Assembly: GCF_030848805.1 (NCBI RefSeq)
Contig: NC_092361.1
Span: 21,597,406-21,661,405, forward strand
Length of the DNA: 64,000 nucleotides
Direction of reading: 5' to 3'
Source: Temnothorax longispinosus
Lineage: Eukaryota; Arthropoda; Insecta; Hymenoptera; Formicidae
Within the stretch, counting starts at the first letter, position 1. Each line of letters starts with the position of its first letter. Made by a program: the position numbers and the translations under genes. This document shows, piece by piece, positions 25,101 to 37,500 of the stretch. Below the pieces are notes generated by a model. That model saw only the letters and a list, made by a program, of their open reading frames with translations. It was not told the origin of the DNA and searched no databases.

Positions 25101-27140
25101 TTATTAATGGCCTACTCGGTACAATCGTACGCGTCCGTGGCACGTCGAGCTAAATAAAGCATTTTTCATATCGCGTAAATTACGCGCCCCCGCAGCAGCA
25201 CCACGGCGCATTTGTGCGAGTGGAATACCTTACCATCGATGTAATTACAAAGCTGTTCGTTCGAAAATACGCGCGACGTAAACGAGAATTCGGCCCGTTA
25301 TGCCATAGCCGCGCGAACTGAATTATTTCGAGTCTCGGTCGCTCTTTTTGAATTATTTAAACAGTTTCGACGGAACGTTCTGGCGCAGTTGAAATGCTCT
25401 GCCCGTTTCTATCCAAACAGACTCTTGATAAAGAAATGCGAGCTTTGCTTTTCGTACCCGTAATGTAACTTCCCGCGTTCGTAATGAACTTTGGTATATG
25501 CATCTCATTAAGGGTGGTCGTATTTAACAGTTGCTCATCGGGATCGGAATTGTGGAAATCCGCGAAAATAATTCCCGCATTTTGCACCGCGTACAAATAA
25601 TGAATTTACAAGCTGCGATCAGGAATACGTTGTGGGACTGTGGGACAATAAACAGTAAAAAATAGATTATAATTTATATTAATTTTATCGGAATCAATGT
25701 AATGAGACTCTAATAGACTGATAACACGGTCATAAAATTGTTAATTGACGCACAATTCAATTTACATTTTTATCTTTCGCGTATTACAAATCGGGTACGA
25801 TGTATCATTTTTACTACAGATTTATATCAACTTTTTTTATCGCAATCTCTGTCACTTTCAAATATTTTTCAATGTAAACGTTAATAGCATTCAAATAACA
25901 TCACAAATTTTTTGAAAGTCTTATTTTTTCTGTTGTTTTTCTTGTCCTACGGTAGGACAACATGATTAAATGTACTCAGGGTATAATAATGTAGAAGACA
26001 GACCGAGACAGACTAATTAGCTAAAGTATATTTATCTTTTGTTTTGACATAAAGTTTGTATTCCATTTTTCCATATCTAAAAAAATTTTTAATTTTGTCA
26101 GCATTTTTAGCTGATGCAATGATATCTCAAATACGACGACGACATTTATTATTAGCTTATTACCCTATCGATGCACGATAAATTACCTCAGCGGAAATGT
26201 ATTGCAATTAAAAACACTATCGAGCACCCCCCTCATTCCCATCGACTGTGTGATTTATAGAGGCGTAATTGTACTTGCGAGCATCGAAGCCGAAAACTCG
26301 CGCGTATATCGCTCACATTGCCGTGCAAATCGAGCCGAGTCAGGGGTCGGTTCGTCGAAATCCCCGAAGAGCAGCCAGGCGCAATTTTGTCGTGCGATTA
26401 ATGACGGTCGCAATAATGGATCGCAGGTATTATTCAAGAGATAGCGTAGTTTCAAGGTGCACTGGACACGCGGTTTTTCCCGTAAGTCATTCTTAGTGCG
26501 GACCAAAAAAGCTCACCTTCCGCAGAATATTTTTGCTCAATTACATTGTCTGCTGATAATGCATTTTATTATGACTATTTAAATAATATATATCCGTATT
26601 TCCAATAGTCCTTAAACTCGAAAATAGTTAAATGCAATGCGATAATAATTATAAATTCAAATACTTTATTTTGATATTATAGAATAATATAGAATTATAC
26701 GATACACGTTTATCGGTACATCTTTATATAAGCAAAAATAATACGTCATCAGATGTTAACTTTTAACGTTTCGAATTTACACATCTTGGAACAAAAATTT
26801 TTCTTTTTTAATTATTCTCTAATGTAATAATTCACGGGGAAATGGCTAGTCGGAGAATTTCCGTACGCGCCCGTTTAGGGCAAGAAGGAAAAGGTGAGAG
26901 GCGCAGCTGCGACGCGGTGCGTACATTTAAGATGCATAAATGGCACAATTGGCCCGCGGCGGTGGTGCCGGTTTGCCATAACATGACACTAACTACTTGG
27001 ATTTAAAGCGAGACAAAGCGTGTAACTCGAGCAGCGCCAGGAAATCTCGCGATTCCGGTGTCTTTCTCAGTCCCTTCGTCGAGACTCAACCTACGCCAGT
27101 TACGACTACCTTCTTATTCCTTATCCTCCCACACCGCAGC

Positions 27141-27167
27141 ATGCATGTGTGTGTGTGTATGTGTGTG
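27141..27167. repeat. GT microsatellite
   Basis: GTGTGTGTGTGTATGTGTGTG tract with one interruption, preceded by GCATGC. A simple repeat with no associated feature. Confidence 0.8.
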
Positions 27168-28400
27168 AACGACTATGGTACTGTTTCCGAGTGGCTGACT
27201 GGACAAATTAAAGTTTCAGCCACTTATCTGTCTGTTCGTGCTTGCCTTTGAAATTCTTGTTGAAATTCTCGTAACAGGCTGTCATGATGTGGAAATATAT
27301 TTACATTTTTTTCGACATTTTCGGTATCTCTTTCAAATTAGTTAAAACTCCATATCACTGCTTTAAAAATTTGATTAATTTATAAGTAACACATAAATAT
27401 TTTCTATATCTACCAATGTTCAGTTTATTTAAAAAATTTATAAGTAATTTGATTACAACTACTGCATTTTTTAAACAACTGATTCTAACAATGAATTTTA
27501 TTTGTCTACTTATGTTCAACATTACTACGAAAATTAAAAAAAACCACGTTTAGCACTATCTATATATGATGACAATAAGAAGCGTCACCTGGAACATCCT
27601 TTTTTATCTGACACCGCTAGCTAACTCTATTAATTTAACTTCGTGTACTCTTCGTGCCTTCAGGCGTCGTAACTTCGTTTTTCATGATACTTAATTTTCT
27701 CCGCTTTCTATAGACGCAATTTCTCTCTTGCGTTTTTCGCGGAAAAGAAGCATCAGCGGAAATGCACGCGGAAAGCGCGCTCTTAGGCACATTTTCCCTG
27801 TGAATAATTCTCACGATTGACGACACTGTCATTTATTGAAGTGTTTTTTTTTCTTTTGTTCGTATCGTTAGGTTAAAGAGGAAACGCAGTGGCTATATAA
27901 TTATCACCGCTCTTCCGCTCTTATCACCAGCTATCCAGGCGACGAAATAGCATGCAGCGAATGGAGAAATTAAATTTTTCTTTTCCCAAGCATTTGACCC
28001 GAGATGCGTCTCTCTCGTCTATTTTCCCCCATTGAACGAACATCACTACGTTTGCTGTCTCTTTCTCTTCCTGTTTCACTTTTTGCCATCTTCCACGATG
28101 TCTGACCGTTCTTCCCGACTAATAGTCCCACGCCCGTAATTGCGATCGTTAAAAAAATTTACTTCCGGAGGAACGTAAATGCGACGTGCTTTCGTACCTT
28201 TGCCTAATTATAATAACTTCCTTTCGTTGAGATAGAGAGGAAAGGGAAAGAGTGGAAAGATAGCGCGATTTTCAGGATTCTAAAGGAAGATTGCACCCTC
28301 TCTTAAGACAGCAGACCCCGGATGCCAAAAGATAAAATTTACTTTATGTGAGAAACTTGCCCGCGATAAAGGTTCCGTGCAGCGTCCTCGCGCCTTCGCT

Positions 28401-29540
28401 TCCTCTTCTCCTTACGACTTTATAAAAGAGGAATACGCTCGGTAGAGTGTTTACTCCCGGACAGAGTCAATGTTTGCCCGACTCGGCTCGGACTTCCACG
28501 AAAGACCACCTGCCAAAATTAGCGAGTCAGATCAAGGAAGCATTTCCCATAGGATCACACGTCCCTCCGAATTTCTTGGTCGAGTAGCGTGCAAAGTCAA
28601 TCAGGAATTCTCAAGGGAAACTTTCCGCAAGCTGCTCAGACAAGCTGTTCAAACTTATTCTATGATCTTAAGAGAAGCGATATCTTCCTACGACGTGATT
28701 CTTACCGCCCTTCGACTTCGCTAATGCCGTCGTTACAACGGACGACGCTCACGGATTTCTCGATGGAAAGAAGGCGAGAGAAGTGCCTCTGTGAGAAATA
28801 TCGATCTGTCGCCCTGCATCATCCGTCAAAGGACCATACCCGGAAAACCTGGACATCATAAATCCTTCGGCGACCTCTCATCTCATCCGTCCAATCATAA
28901 CGCCCGCTTGTCATCGTCTGATTCTAATTGGAATGAAATCTGTTATCGTCACCAGTTGACGCGATTTTTATACGGTCGTTTCGATAAATTATTACTCGAT
29001 TTGAGAAATTGATTAGTCCAGAGACAACCAAGAAGCTTAACATGAAATAGATTTTGAAACGAATACTTATAATGAATATATTCTGCATCTATATATGATC
29101 TATCACTTCGTATTCGATACATGTATTATAGTCTTCAATGTTATAAAATAGAAATTAGATTTTCGTGCTTAACAAAGAAGAATGTCAGGAATGTTTTTCT
29201 GACGGAATTTTTGAATTGACGGAATTATCAAAAATTCTGCCGCTTTTCCCTTGCCGTCATAAATTTCGTTCCCACGTGTTTTTGCGCGTCGTCTTTGTCC
29301 GTGTCTCTTGGGTTCTGTAGATGCAACCGAACCTGGCACAAAGCCCGAGATATCGTTGTCATAGACCCGGCCTTATCTGTCTACGGCTCAAATGCACGTT
29401 GCGTTAAAGGCAACACAAAAACAAACAAGTGCAAACCCGGCTGCACGTGTGTTTCGTCTACGTTGTGCAATCGGAACGCTCGTGTGAACGCGACTTCCGC
29501 GCTTTCCCAAACGCAAATGGGGCCCCTTGATTAATCCTTA
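28401..29540 (+). other. Low-stop patch with TATA-like box and two protein-like frames, uncertain
   Basis: TATAAAAG at 28431-28438 is a strong TATA-box match. The next ATG, at 28470, opens 84 codons to 28724 with a mixed, non-repetitive composition, a possible amphipathic middle (RETFRKLLRQAVQTYSMI) and no signal peptide. Start context is poor (T at -3). The following frame at 29295-29534 starts at a TTG and contains a cysteine-rich stretch. I do not recognise either product, and a chance origin is likely because neighbouring frames are open as well. They are recorded so they can be tested; neither is called as a gene. Confidence 0.15.
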
Positions 29541-30074
29541 TCCGGACATCCGGAGATGCTTTTATTTCTGCAAATGAAAGGGAAGCATCGGATTGATTTA
29601 TTATTCGTTCATTTATTATTCCTAATTGTAAAGCACAAGGATAGAATCGCAATTTCAAGAAAAAAAAATCGACAATTGGTTTATCGGATCTTCGAGATAT
29701 CCGAAAATATATGTTGGTCTTCAATTTCGTTAATTAATTAATAGCGGAAATCGTTTTTTAATCAAATTTCCTTAGAAATAGCAAGTTGTAAATTATGCTA
29801 CAATGTTAAATAATGACGAATTTTTTACTGCGTCTGTTCCGAATCGGACTGTGAGATCCGCGAATACAAATGCCAACATTTAATTAATAAGAGATTGCTT
29901 AATTAATAGGAGGTGGTATAATATACTTCCGCGAGAGACAATTTTCGACGGTTCATAATATAATTCTGACAGAAGTAAACTTTCGTGGAATTAACGTCCT
30001 GTGTTTGACAAATTAAATGAGTATTTGAGTACTGTTCTATTAAGATAATTGAATCGTGTACGAATAATTTATAC

Positions 30075-30122
<48 letters not shown>

Positions 30123-32718
30123 ACGATTTTATCTACATACGTTTACATTCGCATTTCTATATTTTTATTATTTCTTAGGTAGTAATTTAAGTGATCTAAT
30201 ATATGCAACGCGCGCATTAAATGCATCAGATTTATATATTGATTAAAGTATTTTATATTTTTTGATTTTTCATTAGAGTAACAGCTTTCTTTATTTTTTC
30301 ATTATTTGCAAAAGTGTATTTTAAGGAACTCTGACATATCTATTTTTGTTATACATTACATTTCTTCCCTTGACATGACGTTGTTATCTGATATCCTAAT
30401 CAGTTTATTCGAGAAAGTTTCTTCGTGCCTTCTCGACGTTTCTCTAACTTAGGGGGAAAGAAAAGCGGTGGTCCGTGGCAAACTCGAGAGAAATTCGATC
30501 TTGCGAACGTAAGGACCCGTTACTTTTACGGTTTACCGCGCGTATTATCGGATCATCGGCCAATAAGGTCCCGGCAGCCCTCGCGACCTCGACGTTAATT
30601 ACAGGCCGATAATCCTACTTTCCGGAGCACGGCACGAGTGGGAAATCTCCCGCGAGAGATCATTTCAAATCTTTGTATCCTTGGAAACGAGCGCGAATTA
30701 AGAATTAGGGAAACCTATCGCGCGAAAGGGCAATCTTGGATTCCGGCAATGTTCCTTAGTGATGAGGGGAGGAAACTCCGTCTTTCTCCTCTGGTGGGAG
30801 GCATCTGTCGATCTTACCAGTGAGCTTCTCGAATACAAATACTGAGATTAGATCAGACGAGATTAGATTTATTGCATGTTTTATAAACAAGTATCTTGAT
30901 ATTTTTATATACTTATATATTTTTATATTTAGTTGAGTAGTATTTCCGTTGACGAAGAAACATCAGAAATATTTTCAATAAGAATTCCATTTGATATTTG
31001 AGATTTGTAGATGTATTATCGGATGATAGTAGTTATCTGTGTTGGAACTAAATCAGATATCTGATGAAGAAAAAATTACGGGCAATTTTCACTTCGTTAA
31101 AAGGCCAAAGTCCGCCCTTCAGGTTTTTGCCCCCTTTCACTCTATAGTGCATCAAATCCCGGGGGACCGTGGGGCGCCTTTTCCATCCCTCTGGCACCGT
31201 GCTCGATCCCTCCCCCTGCCCCCTCCCTCTCATCCCTCTCTGTCTCTCTTTCGAATTATATCCTTTGAATCTACAATTATGGGGCGCCGCGGGCATGCGG
31301 GACACGTTTTCACGAAAGTTTGCGCGCCGAATACTAAAGCCGCGTGGCAAACAGGATCAATACCTCGTGTCGCAGGAAGAAGGCACACGACGGTCCTGTC
31401 CGTGATATTCCGCTGTCCTTTGGTTGGCCGCCCGGTCGTTTTGTGTGCTTTCCTTCCGTTCTTCCTTCCTGCTTGCCGTCGTGTCACGGAGACGCGGGAG
31501 GACAACACCCTACGTCGTAAAGGACGAAGGGATATTGTGTCGTAGCGCGAAGGTCTTAAGGTTTGTAGAAAGGGATCTTCCTAGTGTTTCCCCTTTATGT
31601 GTTGTCGAGAAAACACCATGCCGCAATATAATTACGTATTACATTATTTAAACATAATTAAGAGCGCTAAATTTCCATTTCATATCGGTATTGAATGTAA
31701 ATTTATTAAGCAAATAAGTTTGTTTTAAGGAGTCCTAAAAAAATTATTTTTTTCTTCCTATATTATACAGTTAGTAAAATTAATTTCTTATTAATTTTTT
31801 TTAGTCTTTACGCTTCTGTAATAATTTTCTTAAAACCGTTTCTCTTTTTTTTTATTTATCTATCTCTGTATTAAGATTTAAAAGTACAGTTATAGTTAAT
31901 CGACCTTAACTTAATTCGATGAAAGTGATCTTTATAGAAAAAAAAAAATATCAAATGAAACCAAGCTACCACATATATAGTGGTGAATGCGGTGCTAAAG
32001 GCGGGGTTACGTGGCTGATTCGCGTAAGATGTTGCACCTGGGACCTTGCACCGTATTGCGGGCACGTCGTTCTCCGTGGTTTCGGTGGTACTTTAAGTGT
32101 CACGATGAATCGACCGTTTTCACTCCGGACGGGTGAACAAGCGAATATTGTTGGAGAGAACGCTACGAGTAAAGCGATTAAACGAGGATCGTATGTCGTG
32201 TAACACATACACCACACGTATGCCTGAGTATATCTTCTCGTGTCGCGCGTTACTACAACCGCGTAATGCGTATTACCGTATGGGTTAGATAGGACGATTG
32301 ATATTGTTTATCTGGTGCATCGAATCTGGAATTACGTAATATTATACCGCGGCAAAGAGATAAAAAAATTAGAACATTTCTTTAGAGCGCTGCAGTTTGA
32401 GTATGCTTATATTTCTGAAATAACGTATTATTGTACGATAATATGAATGGACTTAGAAATCTTGGCAAGCTGCTTAGTGTCCCTGACATCAGTCTCAGAA
32501 ATGCTTGAACGTTTGCCAACGGAAGTCCGTAAAGATTTTCAGGATCAAAGCGATTTCAAACTAGAACGATCTCGCGTTTTGAAGACCGCGGATGCAACGC
32601 AGATGGTTGCGACGCAAAATAAGAGAAAATACAATTACATAATATTTTATTATCTCTGAGTTACTTACTCACTTATTCAGCAAATAAAAAATCGCACTTT
32701 TTAAGAGAAACAATGGTC
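29541..32718. other. Non-coding intron-like sequence
   Basis: AT-rich at 29550-30420, then a CpG-rich patch 30420-30830, and a mixed patch 31080-31560 containing a nearly pure pyrimidine run at 31207-31252. A TTTATTATTTCTTAG directly followed by GTAGTA at 30179 is a weak ratchet-like site. The ATG frame 32447-32659 (70 codons, Asp/Glu/Lys/Arg/Ser-rich, preceded directly by TGA) is protein-like but unrecognised. Confidence 0.3.
30072..30118. repeat. TA microsatellite
   Basis: Uninterrupted AT alternation apart from one C and one G near its left end. It is about 47 bases long and probably length-polymorphic. Confidence 0.9.
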
Positions 32719-32742
32719 GCTTACCTGCAACAAAAAAGATAA
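32719..32742 (-). other. Candidate recursive splice site on the minus strand
   Basis: Read on the minus strand: a pyrimidine tract and acceptor ATCTTTTTTGTTGCAG immediately followed by GTAAGC. This matches the insect ratchet-point form (pyrimidines, NCAG, then GTAAG) better than the + strand candidate at 15527. No minus-strand exon is recognised in the window. It would imply a minus-strand gene with a long intron crossing this point, or it is fortuitous. Confidence 0.3.
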
Positions 32743-33574
32743 TTTATTACAACATTGTTTAATCAGAAATTTTTTATGATTAAAATAGCGAAAATTATTT
32801 TTACACGATTTTTAGATCCATAGAATATATCTTTCTCGAGAAGTCTTAATCTGTGGCACCCAGTCGGATGTATTAATAGATAACATCATATCGATCGCGA
32901 AAGAATCTTGTTTACATCTACTCGTTATATCTTTCGCGGAAGATCACGCTCGATTACAACGTTGTCGCAAACATCCTAGATGTGGGAAGGGGTTAACGTT
33001 CGCGATAAAAAGCCTCGAGAAATTTTATGGGAAAAAAACACGTAAGACAGATTGCGTCGTAGGAAAGGCAACTCCCATCGAAAAGAGCGATGAATATCTC
33101 AAGATGCTTCGAGACGACAAGTCGACGTTACTGATAGGAAAAAGATGTGGTGCAAGCGAAACGCTCTTGGGACCAAGGACAGTTATTTTTAACTCTAGCT
33201 TGTTATGGCTGGGGAAAATCTGGATGTAATATTGATATTGTGAAATCTGAAAAAGGATGTATTTAACTACACTTCAATCGCATAATTATTTATCTCTATA
33301 AATTGTTTGTAAATATTTTCAAAGATATCTAAGTTTCAAGATATAATTTATTTCTGACATAATACGTAATTATGTTAAAATAGTTTCTTATGTTTCGAAA
33401 GATTTAAGAAATACGATCGAAACGTATTAAACTGAACGACGCTCTTTGACAAGATCGGCATTGAATGAGAGAATTTTTTCTACGAATTCTGCTCGACGGA
33501 AACAAGTTTAGTCGAATGCATCGACCGAAATTCGATATCGGTCGATCCCCCGTTATCGAAATCGACAGGAGGAG

Positions 33575-33686
33575 GATGTGTATAAGGGCACGAGGGAGGA
33601 AGAGGAAAGGAAGAGAGAGGAAGTAGAAGAAGAGGACGTTTCGAATTTCTCGATAAACTCCCTCCTCCACCCCCCTTATACGCATC
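33575..33686. repeat. Imperfect inverted repeat of purine and pyrimidine tracts
   Basis: A purine-rich segment beginning GATGTGTATAAGGG (33575) and a pyrimidine-rich segment ending CCCCCTTATACGCATC (33686) are inverted copies over about 25 bases with several mismatches. They enclose about 60 bases of mostly GA-rich sequence. Confidence 0.5.
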
Positions 33687-34507
33687 TCTTCCCACGTGAA
33701 ACAATGGTAGAGTGGCGTGGAAAGACGTCTCGAATTTCGCTGAATCAAAGGTGGTGCGGCTTGAGAGAAGAAGGGGAGAGAGGATATCGGGGAAGCGTTT
33801 TGCGGCGTGGGCCAGAGGAGTGAAATCGATTTCGTCTACGGCCCTGCGTGCAGCCCATATTATCCCCCGTAGTTTTCTATAGTGTCATTGTTGGCGATGA
33901 AACCGAAAGTGGGCGATAGAGAGAGAGGCGGAGGGACCGTGTTATAAGAAAAGGTCGAGAGTAAGGGGGTGGAAAGGAAGCGCCGCGCCGGTCTGAGTGG
34001 ACTCGGCCGCACAAAGCGTCTATATTACGTTTCCACTCTTATTTTTCTAGTGTCTCCACCGGATCCGACGGCACGTCGCGTCGTCATTGCGGCTTGCGTT
34101 TCGCGGTGAAAAGGTTTTCTCCCTGCGCAGGGTGATGGAGAGCTCATGAATTTGAATACTCGGAGTCGCATCAGCAGAGTTTTTAATCAGAGGTTTCTTA
34201 CAAACACGAAAGCACGATGTAAAATTAAAATAATAACGATACGAATCTGCGCGATGTAAACATAATTGACAAAAGCGTTGATTTATACATTGGCCTCATT
34301 TTTATTAAATTTTATTCTTACAGGAGTATCTTCTGAAATAGCGAAGGCATTTTGTCTGATTGTATAATTAGGTTCAGAATCGTGTTTATGGTGATATAAT
34401 ATTTTAATTTGGAATTATTCTAGGGATCGAATCTCGCAATGATATATATATGACACGATATCGTGAGCCACCTTGTATAGCGAGTAAACTAGAGTTGAAC
34501 GTGTCTG

Positions 34508-34528
34508 GCGTCGTGAAATTCACGACGC
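34508..34528. repeat. 21-bp perfect palindrome
   Basis: Ten-base arms GCGTCGTGAA and TTCACGACGC around a single A. A perfect 12-base palindrome CACGATATCGTG lies 42 bases upstream (34454-34465). Both share the CACGA/TCGTG core and could be dimeric factor sites or simply chance. Confidence 0.7.
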
Positions 34529-37500
34529 GGCTTTGCAGTCGCGCGTAATGTGTTCTCCGAAAGTCGTGTTTCGCTTCACGTCAGGATCGCGTTACAAATT
34601 AAGCGCGGAAACGTATGTATCACACCAGGTTCTCTCGGGCTGACGCGTTTTCAACGTACTGTGCTCGTTAGCATTCGTTGCGCACGTGAGCACAATTGTA
34701 TTACGCAATACGAAACTAACCAACATTTAACACAAACCGAAATAATTGACTTGAAAATTAGAATATTACAGAATCTATATATATTTTTCGGTGCCTCCTT
34801 AAAGTGCGATAAAGCAGGTAATTAATGTTCTTCATATGCTACAACAGAACATTATTAAATTAAGCATTATTAAACGCGACTTCATTTTCATATCCGAAAC
34901 TTCATTTTCATATAGAGAGAAACAAATGTTGCTTTTAGCTATAAATATTTGAAGCGTTTTCGTGTCTTGAAAATATTTATGTTTCTTAGAAATAATTAAG
35001 CTTATAAAGCTATTAAAGCGGTTAATCTGCAAAGTAGGTTAAAAATTAAATTTGGTTTCGTATTGCATAATAGATGAGTTGAAGAAGAATCTGGAAGAGG
35101 AAAATTAAAAATTCAACATTTCCCTTTATAATTCGCTACTTATATCTAACGCTGGTCGAGTTAGAGGAAAGAAGGTAAATCGCGGGCGATGGATTAACCC
35201 CGGACTAATCCGTTTTCGTTGTCGAGAAAAAAATACATTTCTCGCGAGCCGGAATATTAGAAAATGTAGGTTACTAGACTTTCGTGCGAGATATTGGTAA
35301 TTATTCCTGCGCGCAAACAATATATTAACGCCACGCCACACCTATTTTCCTGTCACACGAGTGAAAGAGCGGCCTACATGTAGTAAACCGAAATAATTGA
35401 AGTCCGGGTCAGTCAATTTGTCACGACAATATTGACAAATGCTAATTAGCAACAATAATAGTAGCGAGTCATGCATATAAACTTTTACTTGTTTGTTCTT
35501 TTACCATTTTACTAGTATTATTATAAGAATTATTTTATAATTGTTATTAGAGATTGGATTTTTTTTAATTATTTTGACTTATTCCGTGACGTCACGCATC
35601 GAGACTATTGTAATATCCATTCTACCGAGGTTCAACAAACTTCAGTATTTGAAGAAACCGGGAGTAATTTGCATATTCCTCTATATCCCTGTACACTGTG
35701 CTAGAGTACACAAACGTGCGAGATACCTTAAGGTGAGCATCGAGATTTATTTACTCTGCCTACGTGCTTTCTCTCGAGAGCAACGAGTGGCCGTTTCGCG
35801 AATCTCCCAATTGACGGTAGAAGAAAGGGAGTAATGGTATCCCGGGCCAGGCAACGGGGTGGGATTGTGGTTACCTTGAAAATTCAATCTGAAAACTCGG
35901 GTGTGCGCGAACCACTCGCTCGCGGGCGCGTCGAAGGATTAAAGGCGGCACGAATTGGATTAACATCCTGTCCCGAGCGCTGCAGGCACAGGATGGATAT
36001 ACAACGGTCGGTTTTAAATTAAAGCGCCCTTGGGCGTGCCGTTGGCACGGATCTTCACGTATGTTTCTCTCATCCGACCTGAAGGTGCGGTTAATTTTTT
36101 TAATTGAAGTCCAGCCGCACGTAGAGACGCTCGCTGTTGCCTTTGATCCGTACAAACCACTCGATATGTCAACGTGGAAAAGCTGTTACACTAATAATAG
36201 AAGGTTCTCTGATGTTTTTTACTTGTCCCGTTTTCGATACATCACATCAAAATTGTTTTAATTACGACTTTCACGAAGTTTAACTAAATTTAAAGTATCC
36301 TCTCCACTTCAAAAGATTCGTATGTTCTCTTTGCTTCAAAAGATTCGAAATCGTGTTTTCTTTCGTTTGTAAACTTCGAAATGTCAAACTCTCGACTTCT
36401 CGACTTTCTCTATCGAATTTTCGTATCAATCCGCATCACTTCCCTAGAGTCTCAATTTTCATTCTTGATAAATTGAACCCATCAGGATAAAGTTTTATTT
36501 ACCATGTACATATTTTTATTTCAATAATCTTTTTAGGGAATGTTATTTTGTACTTTATTTATTTAAAGAATACTCTTTGAAATTTTTATTTTTTTTCATT
36601 TCATACAAACCACTTCATTGAATTTATATTTCTCAATGCTATATAACGGCTGTTTCGAGAACTATATACGGGGTTAAAGCAAACAGATTGGATAGATTAA
36701 ACATAGACATCGATTGGACAGTGATGTTTGACTTTCATGAATCGCTAATGCGGCCGTCGGTCCTTTTTTCTCGGGACTGGGCGCAGATGCAACTCTTTTC
36801 ATGTTGAGGGGGGGCTGACATACGCGATTTCCCTTCGAATTAGAGGTCCCCTGATCGAGTCCGCTTTCATAGCTCAATTCCATTGAGCTAAATGCACGTT
36901 ACGCGGCCGAGGATACAATTAAGAAGTCTGGGAGGAAATTAAAGGTCGGTGGTCAAAGTTCAATCTAATCCTCCCTGTCAAAGCCTTGCGTTTCAAATTA
37001 AAGGGACTGTACGCTGGCATCGCGGATGATTCACAGATCTTGTCTCCTTTATAATAATCGTCTGAGAAAGTACAATCTTGTTATGAAATGGGAAATTTAA
37101 TAATCGATAAAGAATTTATATTATTTTTAAGCGAGAGACCGAAAGATATGCAAAATATGCTAAATGTAGTTAAGCAATCACGATTTTTTTTACACATTGG
37201 AATAAAATGTCACTCTTAAAAAGGTTTTAATTTTTAATCCGTGAGAGTTTGTGGTACAATTTAATTTCCTATGTTAAAATCTGGACAATTAAACTTGGAA
37301 TCAAATTTTTATGAAAATATTTGAAATGCTTTGTATTTAAACATGAATTATTCGTACTTTCGAAGCTTGATATTAACTACCTGTATAATTAGACTTAAAA
37401 TTTAATATTTGCGAAGCAAACTTTGTATTTATCTAAATATACATAGAGCTAAAGGTGCCTCGATAGATCTCGGATTCTGCAAATATAGTTCCGGAATTAC

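Larger units (their letters stand above)
15534..28400. other. Non-coding intron-like sequence
   Basis: No coding exon, RNA gene or transposon recognised. GC-rich patches at about 15580-15840, 17880-18120, 19480-20050, 20460-20860 and 24000-24370 alternate with AT-rich valleys at 18300-18680, 18840-19140, 21060-21300, 22680-22880 and 23330-23640. A palindrome ACTCTAAGCTTAGAGT sits at 16681-16696. An 11-bp-arm hairpin with TCGC loop is at 24633-24658 and a 9-bp-arm hairpin at 25942-25960. A GT microsatellite is at 27141-27167. Confidence 0.3.
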
